NCBI RefSeq assembly: GCF_004332295.1
Contig: NZ_RXLP01000019.1
Coordinates: forward strand, 248,001 to 312,000
Length of the DNA stretch: 64,000 bases
Direction of reading: 5' to 3'
Source of the DNA: Alloscardovia theropitheci
GTDB taxonomy: Bacteria; Actinomycetota; Actinomycetes; Actinomycetales; Bifidobacteriaceae
Part shown: positions 34,483-42,320 of the stretch, one piece after another
Numbering within the stretch: the first letter of the stretch is position 1
How the letters are laid out: every line of letters starts with the position of its first letter
Translations under genes and position numbers: made by a program
The notes under the pieces: generated by a model
Told to the model about the DNA's origin: nothing
Databases searched by the model: none
What the model saw: the letters and a program-made list of their open reading frames with translations, nothing else

Positions 34483-35952
34483 ATGAACGACAGCATGACT
34501 GACAATATTTCTGCAAAGCCCGCCCAGCGCGGGGAAATTAACGGATTAGTAAATCTCGATTACTTCGGAGATGATGCACCACGCATCACCGAATCATTCC
34601 TAGATAACGAGGCGCCGTATAGCCTTGAAAGGCCTATGATTCGACGTCATCGTCCGGAGGTTTTGGCACCTGCTGGCAATTTGGAAACGGTAAAGCTCGC
34701 AATTGATTACGGTGCTGATGCGGTGTATTGTGCAGGAAAAATGTTTGGTATGCGCACTGCTCCCAAAAATCTTACACATGAAGATTTGGAAGAAGCTGTA
34801 CGCTATGCGCACGCTCGTGGAGCGCGTATCTTTATTACATGTAATGTTCTGCCTACGAATCCAGAAATCACCGGAATAGAGCAGTACATTGCAGAGCTGA
34901 GGGACATCGGCGTGGATGCTGTTATTGTTTCTGACATCGGCGTTATGATGATGGCTCATCGCATAGCTCCTGAGCTAGAAATTCATATCTCGACTCAGGC
35001 AGGTGTGGTCAATTATCTTGCAGCAAATTCTTTGTATGAATTGGGAGCAAAGCGCGTAGTTTTGGTCCGTGAGCTTAGTCTCGATGCAGTGCGAGATATC
35101 CGTAAAAATACACCTCGCGATCTTGATATTGAGTGCTTTGTTCATGGTTCTATGTGTATGGCATTCTCCGGTCGTTGCTTAATTTCTCAGCACATGACTG
35201 GTCGCGATGCTAATCATGGCGATTGCGCGCAATCATGCCGTTGGAAGTGGAGCGTTGTGGAAGAACGTCGTCCAAATGAGTTCTACCCAATTGAGCAGAC
35301 TGAGCATGGCGCATATCTGTTTAACTCACAAGATATGAACATGCTTGAGCATATCGATGATCTTATTGATGCCGGTGCAACGAGCCTTAAGATTGAAGGT
35401 CGCGCAAAGTCAGCTCTGTATTCTGCGGTAGTAACCAATGCATATAAGATGGCAACGAATATGTATGTCGAAAAGCGAGAAGCTGGTGACTTCAGCCATC
35501 TTGAACTCCCACAGTGGTTGAAAGATGAACCATTTAAGGTCGTTCATCGCCCATATTGCACTGCCTTCTACTATCCGGAAGCACCTGCTGGTCAAGAGAC
35601 CGAAAAAGGTGGATATATCAATGATTGGCAGATGGTTGGCGATGTTATTTCTTGGGACAATGGTCGCGTAACTTTCAAGGCGAAGAACAAAATCATTCCA
35701 GGGCAAAAGGTTGAGTTCGTGCGTCCAGGAATCGAACCATATGTATTGACTGTGGATGACGATATTTGGGATGAAAAGGGTAAGAAGGTTGAAGCCGCAA
35801 ATCATCCAACGCACATCTTCTCGCTACCATGCCCAGAGCAGATGGCGCCTGCTACTCCAATGCGCGCACCAAAACTTGCTCCGAAGAAGCCGATTCGTCA
35901 GTTCAGAAAAGAAGATTTGTTGGTCGATAGTAAAGAGGATGACGAAAAGTAA
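34483..35952 (+). CDS. U32 peptidase family protein (TrhP/YegQ-like)
   Basis: A 489-residue protein with the U32 core: PEVLAPAGNLETVKLAIDYGADAVYCAGKMFGMRT (about 58-92), VSDIGVMMMAHR, HISTQAGV, and the family signature ECFVHGSMCMAFSGRCLISQHMTGRDANHGDCAQSCRW with several Cys. A beta-rich C-terminal domain (about 380-450) and a basic Pro-rich tail follow. Many members are now known to hydroxylate tRNA uridine rather than cleave proteins, so tRNA modification is the more likely role. No strong ribosome site is visible. The DUF2087 gene follows 57 bases later. Confidence 0.88.
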   Translation: MNDSMTDNISAKPAQRGEINGLVNLDYFGDDAPRITESFLDNEAPYSLERPMIRRHRPEVLAPAGNLETVKLAIDYGADAVYCAGKMFGMRTAPKNLTHEDLEEAVRYAHARGARIFITCNVLPTNPEITGIEQYIAELRDIGVDAVIVSDIGVMMMAHRIAPELEIHISTQAGVVNYLAANSLYELGAKRVVLVRELSLDAVRDIRKNTPRDLDIECFVHGSMCMAFSGRCLISQHMTGRDANHGDCAQSCRWKWSVVEERRPNEFYPIEQTEHGAYLFNSQDMNMLEHIDDLIDAGATSLKIEGRAKSALYSAVVTNAYKMATNMYVEKREAGDFSHLELPQWLKDEPFKVVHRPYCTAFYYPEAPAGQETEKGGYINDWQMVGDVISWDNGRVTFKAKNKIIPGQKVEFVRPGIEPYVLTVDDDIWDEKGKKVEAANHPTHIFSLPCPEQMAPATPMRAPKLAPKKPIRQFRKEDLLVDSKEDDEK

Positions 35953-36009
35953 GAAATATATGGTGAGAAAGTTCCGGGAGCGAGTGAGACTAGGAGGCAG
36001 AGGTTAATC

Positions 36010-36516
36010 ATGGCAATAGATAACACCATGCAAAGAGTCCTTAAGCAGTATCGCATAATGATGACGAGTTTACGCACTCCTAAATTGAGGGAACGTTTTA
36101 AAGGACTACTTGCAGCGCAAGATGCGCAGCCTTTGGAATCTCAAGTATCTACGAGTAGCCTCGATAAGCCTTTCGCACAAATTGATTGGCTGAATGCCTC
36201 GCTAGAAGAAAGCATGGCAGAACTGGGTGAGCAGATTTCTGCGATTAATGAGTTCCTTGGCCCCAATTCTATTTTGTACACGCAAAGAATTGATGATCTG
36301 CCAATGGACTGGGAAGAACGTAAACAGCTCATTCGCCGTATCTGTGAACGCGTTTTTAGTGTAAAAATTGACAGCAGAAACTGGTTAACTGAAGCTGAAT
36401 ATACAGCACGATTAAGTATGCTGGTAGAAGATCCGGTAACTATCCGCCGATATAGCATTGATATGGCTATCGTGCGGCGTGATGAACGTGGGAAGAGATA
36501 CTTTTTAGCTCAATAG
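36010..36516 (+). CDS. DUF2087-domain protein, possible regulator
   Basis: A 168-residue protein. The C-terminal 75 residues fit DUF2087 (DWEERKQLIRRICERVFSVKI, WLTEAEYTARLSMLVEDPVTIRRYSIDMAIVRRDERGKRYFL), a small domain found in proteins with helix-turn-helix regions. The N-terminal part is helical with a Gln/Ser-rich stretch and no clear DNA-binding motif. A GAGG element lies about 8 bases upstream. It probably shares a transcript with the U32 gene; a terminator follows. Function unknown. Confidence 0.72.
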   Translation: MAIDNTMQRVLKQYRIMMTSLRTPKLRERFKGLLAAQDAQPLESQVSTSSLDKPFAQIDWLNASLEESMAELGEQISAINEFLGPNSILYTQRIDDLPMDWEERKQLIRRICERVFSVKIDSRNWLTEAEYTARLSMLVEDPVTIRRYSIDMAIVRRDERGKRYFLAQ

Positions 36517-36542
36517 GCTTGCTCGCTATACAGATACATACG

Positions 36543-36584
36543 GTGGTGCTCCTTGATCTTGATTAAAGATTCAAGGAGCACCAC
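36543..36584. terminator. Bidirectional terminator between convergent genes
   Basis: A perfect 14-bp stem (36543-36556 with 36571-36584) with a 14-nt loop separates the DUF2087 gene and the minus-strand DUF3073 gene. Confidence 0.85.
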
Positions 36585-36619
36585 TTATATGACCTTACTT
36601 AAGCCCTTAGTAGATTAAG

Positions 36620-36979
36620 TTACTCAGCTTTTGGCTTTGGCTTAATACCTGGCACAGGCATCTTTGGGAAAGGCTTGTGAGGTACTGCTTTTCTAGCAGG
36701 AGTAGCCTCTGCCTTCTTTGCTGCCTGTGCAGCCCACGCTGCATAATCATCCAAGTCATCGTCTGACTGCGAATTGTCAGCTACGCTCGACTCGGATGTT
36801 TCGGACTCAATGGTTTCGACTGATTCATCGGAAACGATCTCGAGGTCTGCATCATCAATCACATCATCAGAGTGATTGTTCAACTCCTTTGCGAGCTCGT
36901 CATAGTCTGTATCAGTTGTCAGATATTTGAGCTTACGGGCAATTTTTGTCTGTTTTGCCTTCTGGCGTCCGCGGCCCAT
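36620..36979 (-). CDS. DUF3073 family protein
   Basis: A 119-residue protein starting MGRGRQKAKQTKIARKLKYLTTDTDYDELAKEL, the diagnostic N-terminus of DUF3073, an actinobacterial family. The middle is strongly acidic (Asp/Glu/Ser-rich), and the C-terminus is Ala/Lys/Pro-rich and basic. AAGGGGG lies upstream of the ATG. It is divergent from trpS and has no known function. The highly charged, low-complexity middle suggests disorder. Confidence 0.9.
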   Translation of the reverse strand: MGRGRQKAKQTKIARKLKYLTTDTDYDELAKELNNHSDDVIDDADLEIVSDESVETIESETSESSVADNSQSDDDLDDYAAWAAQAAKKAEATPARKAVPHKPFPKMPVPGIKPKPKAE

Positions 36980-37146
36980 CTGACCCCCTTCACATATTCA
37001 TCAGCGCTGTAAATAGCGCACTACATCTAGTTCACCCTTCATAGAGTACCACTAACCCTTAATGTCGGCTAAAACTTCTACACTAAAAACATCAAAATAT
37101 GGCTAGAAGCTAAAGAATTAGCCAAAATTTTATACGAAGGAACGTC

Positions 37147-38238
37147 ATGACTGATGAACAACAACTAACCGCAGCCGGTAATGAAATCAGTGCGAGCTTC
37201 TTGGCAGCGAAGGAGCTGTCTGATAAGACTGCAGCTCAGCTGGAGAAGAATCCAAGCGAGTTCACTATGCTAACAGGTGATCGTCCTACTGGACGTCTGC
37301 ATTTAGGGCATTTCTTTGGCTCGCTTAAAGGACGTGTAGAGCTTCAGAACAAGGGTGTCAAGACCAATGTGATTATCGCTGATTATCAGGTTATTACCGA
37401 TCGTGATAGCACAGAAAATATGCAAGATAATGTGCTCAACCTTGTTCTCGATTATATGGCGGCTGGGATTGATCCTGAAAAGACCATGATTTTTACCCAT
37501 TCAGCAGTTCCTGCAGCGAATCAACTTATGCTTCCATTCCTATCGTTGGTGACTGAAGCAGAATTGCATCGCAATCCGACCGTAAAGTCTGAGATGGAAT
37601 CATCTGGACACGCTCTTACAGGGCTATTGCTCACATATCCGGTTCATCAGGCGTGCGATATTCTCTTCTGCAAGGCAAATGTCGTGCCAATTGGTAAAGA
37701 TAATCTGCCACACGTGGAAATTACTCGTACTATTGCTCGTCGTTTTAACGAGCGCTACGCTAAGAATAACCCTGTATTCCCAGAACCAGCGGCGATTCTT
37801 TCTGATGCTCCTGAAATTCCAGGACTTGATGGCCGTAAGATGAGCAAATCGTATGGCAATTCTATTATGCTCGGAGCGACTGCCGAGGAAACTGCGAAGC
37901 TTATCAAGAAGAGCCCTACGGATTCTGAGCGCATGATCACATTTGATCCGGTAAACCGTCCACAAGTTTCAGCTTTGCTCACAACCGCAGGCTTAGTAAC
38001 TGGTCGCGATCCTCGCGAAATTGCTGAAGAAATTGGCAATGGCGGTGGCGGTGCTTTGAAGGCATACGTAACTGAGTCAGTTAACGAATTCTTAGCGCCT
38101 CATCGTGAGCGTCGTGCTGAGCTTGCCAAGGATATGGATACTATTCGCGATATTCTCCATGAGGGGAATAAGCGCGCGAATGATATCGCGAACCAGACGC
38201 TTGACGAGGTGAGAGAAGCTATGGGAATGGTGTACTAA
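37147..38238 (+). CDS. trpS: Tryptophanyl-tRNA synthetase
   Basis: A 363-residue class I aminoacyl-tRNA synthetase charging tRNA-Trp. The HIGH-type motif is HLGH (52-55, in TGDRPTGRLHLGHFFGSL) and the KMSKS motif is exact (231-235). MTGD/TEAELHRNPTVKSEM and GKDNLPHVEITRTIARRFN are typical of the bacterial enzyme. It has about 40 residues before the catalytic core, longer than the usual E. coli-type enzyme. AAGGA precedes the start. A small inverted repeat (TGGCTA near 37100 with TAGCCA near 37119) lies in the leader but I see no attenuator or T-box. Confidence 0.95.
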   Translation: MTDEQQLTAAGNEISASFLAAKELSDKTAAQLEKNPSEFTMLTGDRPTGRLHLGHFFGSLKGRVELQNKGVKTNVIIADYQVITDRDSTENMQDNVLNLVLDYMAAGIDPEKTMIFTHSAVPAANQLMLPFLSLVTEAELHRNPTVKSEMESSGHALTGLLLTYPVHQACDILFCKANVVPIGKDNLPHVEITRTIARRFNERYAKNNPVFPEPAAILSDAPEIPGLDGRKMSKSYGNSIMLGATAEETAKLIKKSPTDSERMITFDPVNRPQVSALLTTAGLVTGRDPREIAEEIGNGGGGALKAYVTESVNEFLAPHRERRAELAKDMDTIRDILHEGNKRANDIANQTLDEVREAMGMVY

Positions 38239-38275
38239 AGCTCTCTCACGTCAACGCAGATATTGCTAATAGATT

Positions 38276-38316
38276 GGGGTTGTACGGATACTATGATGTC
38301 CGTGCAACCCCGTTTT
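38276..38316 (+). terminator. Terminator of trpS
   Basis: A 12-bp stem with one G-T pair (38276-38287 with 38300-38311), a 12-nt loop and GTTTTG follow the trpS stop by about 40 bases. Confidence 0.85.
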
Positions 38317-38380
38317 GCATCAAGTTTAATTTAATTAAACTAATTTATATGTGGCAGTATAAAGAGGAAAGAGAGTGCAT

Positions 38381-38905
38381 TTACTCCTTGCCATGTTTTT
38401 GACCACTCAGACCTCGGGTGAGAGGATACTTCTTATCGAGGTATGGTCCAAGTTTTGATTTATACATAAATCGTCCAAGTGGGATAGCAATGACCCATGC
38501 CAAAATCCACATGGCTTGGAATACGAATGCCCAAGGGTAAGTGGTAGGTTCATAAGTTGGTGTTAGATACCAGAATCCGCCAGTGACTATCGCGAGTATG
38601 AGATAGAAAAAGCCATATAACCGCTTATAGAGCATTTCTTCTTTGTGTCTTTGTGATAGTTGTAGGTCACGTTCTCCATCTAGATTATGGATTTCTTCTG
38701 CTTTTGGTTGATGTGTGATATCGGTGAAAAGTTCGCTTACTTTGACACCAAATGCATCAGCTACAAGACGTAGTGTCTCGAGACTCATATTTTCTCCGGC
38801 TTCCATGCGCTGAATTGTGCGCACGGTAAGTCCAGTAAGATCTGCTAGATACTGTTGTGCCCAGCCTCGGTCTTTGCGTAGCTGGGTAATTTTTGTAATG
38901 TTCAT
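38381..38905 (-). CDS. XRE-family regulator with C-terminal 2TM domain
   Basis: A 174-residue protein: helix-turn-helix (about 1-60: ITQLRKDRGWAQQYLADLTGLTVRTIQRMEAGENMSLETLRLVADAFG), a charged linker (about 65-90), then two hydrophobic segments (about 100-118 and 128-146) as in the 2TM domain and a basic end. Such membrane-attached regulators are common in Gram-positive bacteria and may sense the membrane state. The ribosome site is weak. The toxin-antitoxin genes lie upstream on the same strand with a gap of 143 bases. Confidence 0.87.
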   Translation of the reverse strand: MNITKITQLRKDRGWAQQYLADLTGLTVRTIQRMEAGENMSLETLRLVADAFGVKVSELFTDITHQPKAEEIHNLDGERDLQLSQRHKEEMLYKRLYGFFYLILAIVTGGFWYLTPTYEPTTYPWAFVFQAMWILAWVIAIPLGRFMYKSKLGPYLDKKYPLTRGLSGQKHGKE

Positions 38906-39048
38906 GTTCTTTATGGTAGAAATTTTTTAAAAATAATGTCACGACAGACACACGACATATACATGACAGTGGGACGACAGTAGTATAAGGACTATACAGA
39001 AGAGAAGCTGAAGGTACGTGCACATATATGAGGCAACGAGATGGGATG

Positions 39049-39312
39049 CTATGCGTATATTTTTGATCTATGACCAATATCGATTACCGCGATAACAATC
39101 TCCTCACTTTCTATCGAGCATATTATGCGGTAATCATTGACACGGTAACGCCATAATCCTGATAGGTTACCAACTAATGCCTTACCTCTAGATTTGGGAT
39201 TATCTAGTTGAGATATTTCTTCAAGTTCAGTGATAATGCGTTCAGCAATTTGTCGGTCGAGTTTATGGAGAGCCTTCTCCGCTCTTTTAAGAACTTTAAT
39301 CTTCCAAGCCAA
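39049..39312 (-). CDS. RelE/ParE-family toxin
   Basis: An 87-residue mRNA-interferase-like protein (WKIKVLKRAEKALHKLDRQIAERIITELEEI, then GLWRYRVNDYRIICSIESEEIVIAVIDIGHRSKIY), matching the RelE/StbE fold with the basic residues and the C-terminal Arg and Tyr. It starts with TTG at 39312, with AAGGAAG 4 bases upstream, and overlaps the antitoxin gene by 17 bases. It likely blocks translation by ribosome-dependent mRNA cleavage when free. Together with the next gene it forms a complete type II module. Confidence 0.92.
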   Translation of the reverse strand: MAWKIKVLKRAEKALHKLDRQIAERIITELEEISQLDNPKSRGKALVGNLSGLWRYRVNDYRIICSIESEEIVIAVIDIGHRSKIYA

Positions 39313-39529
39313 GATGCTTCCTTACTTCATCAAGACTATATGCTTCCTCCTTGCCACTACGGTATTCCTCCAAATCTTTTAGAATTCCATATTCATATTC
39401 AAATCTCGCAATGCTATCTTCAAGAGCTTTATTCATGTAGTAGGAGCGAGATCTATCTGTAGCTTTGGCAAGATTTTTATAGCGCTCAAGAAGATTCTGA
39501 TTTACGCGAAGTGCCGTTGTCATGTTCAT
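39296..39529 (-). CDS. Ribbon-helix-helix antitoxin (DUF6290/RelB-like)
   Basis: A 77-residue antitoxin. The N-terminal beta strand and helices (TTALRVNQNLLERYKNLAKATDRSRSYYMNKALEDSIARFEYEY) form a ribbon-helix-helix DNA-binding domain, and the acidic C-terminus (YSLDEVRKHLGLED) is the usual toxin-neutralising part. AAGGAAA lies upstream of the ATG at 39529; a second ATG at 39523 is possible. A long palindrome at its promoter is the obvious autoregulatory operator. Confidence 0.92.
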   Translation of the reverse strand: MNMTTALRVNQNLLERYKNLAKATDRSRSYYMNKALEDSIARFEYEYGILKDLEEYRSGKEEAYSLDEVRKHLGLED

Positions 39530-39559
39530 AATTATTTCCTTCCTGCACCAATGTAAATA

Positions 39560-39595
39560 AGTATATCTTGTATTGCAGTGCAATACAAGATATAC
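39560..39595 (-). promoter_or_regulatory. Toxin-antitoxin promoter inside a perfect 35-bp palindrome
   Basis: Bases 39561-39595 form a perfect palindrome with 17-bp arms around one central base. Read on the minus strand it contains -35 TTGTAT (39588-39583), a 17-base spacer and -10 TATACT (39565-39560), with transcription starting about 25 bases before the antitoxin ATG. Antitoxin dimers bound here would cover the whole promoter. Confidence 0.9.
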
Positions 39596-39634
39596 GCAAA
39601 TATCAATATTGAGTATTGGGGAATATGGTGGTGA

Positions 39635-40060
39635 TTAGCCAATTGGCAATGGCAACAAACTACTCAAATCATCACGGATTCCCATAGCTGAAATATGTCC
39701 GGCGTCTTTCTCCTGCGACCAGTTTGTGATGCCACATACGAGTCGTAACCACACATCAGGTTCAAGCTCGATGACATCTGGAGGAGTGAGATTATGGGGA
39801 TCGGATTTTGGTCCTTCGAGAACTTTAACAGCAGCAAAAGGAGCTACTCGTACTTCGACGCCTGGTCCAGGAGCACGAAGTTGAAGCATATAAAGAGAGT
39901 AACGTACAGCCATTGCCATTTCACGGCGAGAAAGCTTTGGGTAAATTGTTAAGAGATCGTCCATAGAATGAGCAGTATGTGCAAGCTCACGGGCACTCTG
40001 CGACCACTTCTTAAGAGCAGTTTCACCTTCAAAAATATCTGATTCCTTGATAACTGGCAT
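39635..40060 (-). CDS. Actinobacterial sterol carrier family protein
   Basis: A 141-residue protein with the pattern of the bacterial SCP_3/sterol-carrier family: helical start (GETALKKWSQSARELAHTAHSMDDLLTIYPKLSRREMAMAVRYSLYML), then RAPGPGVEVRVAPFAAVKVLEGP, TPPDVIELEPDVWLRLVCGITNW and the end SAMGIRDDLSSLLPLPIG. Members are widespread in Actinobacteria; a lipid-binding role is inferred from the fold and not demonstrated. The start at 40060 aligns with the family, while an upstream ATG at 40105 would add a Cys-rich stretch. No clear ribosome site is visible. Confidence 0.85.
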   Translation of the reverse strand: MPVIKESDIFEGETALKKWSQSARELAHTAHSMDDLLTIYPKLSRREMAMAVRYSLYMLQLRAPGPGVEVRVAPFAAVKVLEGPKSDPHNLTPPDVIELEPDVWLRLVCGITNWSQEKDAGHISAMGIRDDLSSLLPLPIG

Positions 40061-40477
40061 ATAAGGAATTCTACATGTGCAAACCGAACTCACAGCCGAA
40101 TGCAAAATTTGAGATGTGCATTATTGTGCAACGATGAGTGCTTTGCTCTATAAATCACGACTAGGTTATGATAAGTGAAAACAAAAAGGGAAGCGCTCGC
40201 AATACCAATTGTGGTGCTTCCCTTGTGACCTCACGGCCTTAAACATTATGCCCGTTGATATACAACCCATGGGCTGGGGTAATACTTCAGTCGCCTCATC
40301 TGAGTTCCGCTTAAACTCACATTGTAAGCTGTCTGCTCGTTATGCCAATCGTGATACCTATATCTTTATATATCTTGTATCGATTCTTTAACACATCTTT
40401 GCATTCAGCGACATGTCTTACACGGTATCGGAACGGCTCCTCTGTATTACCGTAAAGTAATAACTGAGTTTCGCTAT
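40061..40477 (-). other. Long intergenic region with minus-strand terminator, candidate RNA
   Basis: No protein gene is apparent in 417 bases. On the minus strand a 9-bp stem (40216-40224 with 40186-40194) is followed by TTTTTGTTTTC, a good terminator about 255 bases past the stop of the small membrane protein gene. Inside are further small hairpins, for example GAGTT/AACTC near 40305-40321 and GGCC-GTGA-GGTC near 40230, with a GNRA-type loop. It could be a long 3'UTR or a separate small RNA. I do not recognise 6S, SRP, RNase P or tmRNA. Confidence 0.45.
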
Positions 40478-40711
40478 CTACTCTTCAGGTGTATCTTCTT
40501 CGTCTGCAACATCATCAAAATCCGCAGCAACTTCTTTAGCTGCACTGTTGCCTAAATCGACAGGAGATGAAGAGTTCTCCCATGGTTCCTCCCATGGATC
40601 ATACTCTGGGTTCTGCTGCCTGTAGATATACAAACCTACGACGCCTGCGAGCAAAGCGCCAAACAGTAGCGCGAAGAACTTCCAGCCATTACCAGATCGA
40701 TTGTTCTCCAT
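40478..40711 (-). CDS. Small single-pass membrane protein, unknown
   Basis: A 77-residue protein with one membrane helix (about 10-28: WKFFALLFGALLAGVVGLYIY) and an acidic tail rich in Asp, Glu and Pro (DPWEEPWEN). AAAGGAG lies 7 bases upstream of the ATG, strong support for translation. Similar short one-helix proteins are found in other bifidobacteria, but I know no function. It is divergent from the rhomboid gene and transcribed towards the candidate RNA region. Confidence 0.75.
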   Translation of the reverse strand: MENNRSGNGWKFFALLFGALLAGVVGLYIYRQQNPEYDPWEEPWENSSSPVDLGNSAAKEVAADFDDVADEEDTPEE

Positions 40712-40839
40712 ATAGTGCTCCTTTCGTCCATGTCACTCACCATCTATGGCGAGTATTGATTACTATTCTACCGTGTAATTGTGAAGTTGGTGTGCAAGTG
40801 AAAAATTTCGGCGATTCGGATTTCCGCTAAGATAGTCGT

Positions 40840-41652
40840 ATGGCAAATCCCTTTACAAGAGGAAGCTCGGGACCAGCAGGGCCATGGGATCCTCGCAATC
40901 CTAATAAAACTCATGAAAGTATGACTCAGAGTTGGCAGCGCTTTGCACGTCAATGGTCAAATAATTGGCGTATGAATGGGCCAAATATCACCATTGTGCT
41001 GATAGCTATCAATGTTGTCGTATTTGCAGTACAAGTTCTCACGCGCTTTATCCCAGGCGGATACTCTGCCTTTATGAGCTTGTTTTCGCTTATTCCAAGC
41101 ATGTCCTATACGCATCCATGGATGCTTGTGACTTCAGGATTTTTACACGCGAATTTCTTGCATATTCTCATGAATATGCTCACGCTGTATGTTGTGGGAC
41201 GTGAACTGGAGAAGTTGTTAGGGCATTGGGCGTTTTTGGGAATGTATATGGTGAGTTTGCTGGGTGGTAGCGTGCTGTATGCAGTATGGCCATCACTAGC
41301 GTATTCATCTGCTGTGGGGGCATCTGGAGCAATTTATGGATTGTTTGGAGCAATGCTTACTGTTTATAGACAACTCGGTACTCAGATGCGCTCTATGACT
41401 TTATTCCTGTTCTTCTTCCTCATACTTCCAATTTTCTTTGGAAATATCGCATGGCAAGCCCATATAGGCGGATTCATTACGGGTGCAATTTTATCTACTC
41501 TGATGATGAATGGTTTGCGAGGGTTGAAATCGGCTAGTATCAATAAACGTATGGCTATTTACGGTAGTTTATGCGCGATAATTCTTATCGCTGTATGGAT
41601 TCTTTATCCTCTTGTGGCACGCGCACTGATGGCAGCGATGTTTGGACAGTAA
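40840..41652 (+). CDS. Rhomboid family intramembrane serine protease
   Basis: A 270-residue protein with a polar N-terminus and six or more membrane segments. The catalytic Ser162 is in GASGAIYGLFG and His208 in AHIGGFITG, and HILMNMLTLYVVGRELE carries the conserved HxxxN region. It cuts substrates within the membrane; targets are unknown. No ribosome site precedes the ATG, while TAAGAT lies 7-12 bases upstream, so the message may be leaderless. Rhomboid genes beside crgA are seen in other Actinobacteria. Confidence 0.92.
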   Translation: MANPFTRGSSGPAGPWDPRNPNKTHESMTQSWQRFARQWSNNWRMNGPNITIVLIAINVVVFAVQVLTRFIPGGYSAFMSLFSLIPSMSYTHPWMLVTSGFLHANFLHILMNMLTLYVVGRELEKLLGHWAFLGMYMVSLLGGSVLYAVWPSLAYSSAVGASGAIYGLFGAMLTVYRQLGTQMRSMTLFLFFFLILPIFFGNIAWQAHIGGFITGAILSTLMMNGLRGLKSASINKRMAIYGSLCAIILIAVWILYPLVARALMAAMFGQ

Positions 41653-41663
41653 TGGTTCTTAGA

Positions 41664-41723
41664 AAATACGACTGTGGGGCTGCTTGAGCAAATGTAAACT
41701 CGAGCAGCCCCACAGTCGTATTT
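41664..41723. terminator. Strong bidirectional terminator between rhomboid gene and crgA
   Basis: A perfect 21-bp inverted repeat (41664-41684 with 41703-41723) with an 18-nt loop and flanking A and T residues separates convergent genes. Confidence 0.9.
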
Positions 41724-41741
41724 GAACGATACAACTTGGCT

Positions 41742-42236
41742 TTAATGCCAGAACATCATGAGAACGAAACCGACCATCATAATTGCGAAGCCGATAAGTA
41801 AGTTCCATGTGCCAATGCCAGGAATAGGGTAACCACTTTGGATGTAGTAAACAATGACCCATACCAAGCCGAGAACGAGGAAGAAGCTAAACAGAGGAAC
41901 GAACCATACTGGATTCGACTTTGTCTGCTTTACAGCTTTCTCTACGCGACGAGTTTCTTCCTCGGTACGCTTTACAGCAGCTTGAACGCTTGAGTTCAAG
42001 CTGTCTGGATTATCCAACGTCTTTTTCAATGCCTCAGCAGCACGCTGTCCCGCCAGTGCTTCGGCGGTAAGTTCTTCTACTTCCTCTTCAACGTCAGCTA
42101 CTTCTTCAGCAACTTCAGTTTCTGCCTCAGCAGTTTCAACTTCAGCTACTGTCTCTTCTGCTGCTTCTTTCACTGTTTCGGCAACATCGTCGATCAGCTC
42201 TTGAGAGTTATCACGTGTTTCATCGTTTTCAGCCAT
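41742..42236 (-). CDS. crgA: Cell division protein CrgA, with acidic N-terminal extension
   Basis: A 164-residue protein. The last 60 residues are typical CrgA: KSNPVWFVPLFSFFLVLGLVWVIVYYIQSGYPIPGIGTWNLLIGFAIMMVGFVLMMFWH, with two membrane helices. CrgA helps place FtsZ, FtsI and other division proteins in Actinobacteria. The preceding 90 residues are very acidic (Glu/Ala/Val repeats) and probably disordered, longer than in mycobacteria, where CrgA is about 93 residues. AAGGAGAAG lies upstream of the ATG. It is divergent from the DUF881 gene. Confidence 0.92.
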   Translation of the reverse strand: MAENDETRDNSQELIDDVAETVKEAAEETVAEVETAEAETEVAEEVADVEEEVEELTAEALAGQRAAEALKKTLDNPDSLNSSVQAAVKRTEEETRRVEKAVKQTKSNPVWFVPLFSFFLVLGLVWVIVYYIQSGYPIPGIGTWNLLIGFAIMMVGFVLMMFWH

Positions 42237-42320
42237 GAAAGCTTCTCCTTTTTGGTTTATGCTAATAGATATAGTAATAAAAGCTCGGGAATTCCGATAG
42301 TGCGTGAGAGGCGGTGTCTT

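Noticed and set aside
37100..37124. Small inverted repeat in the trpS leader
   Set aside because: A 6-bp stem alone, with no leader peptide, T-box or Trp codons, is not enough for an attenuator.
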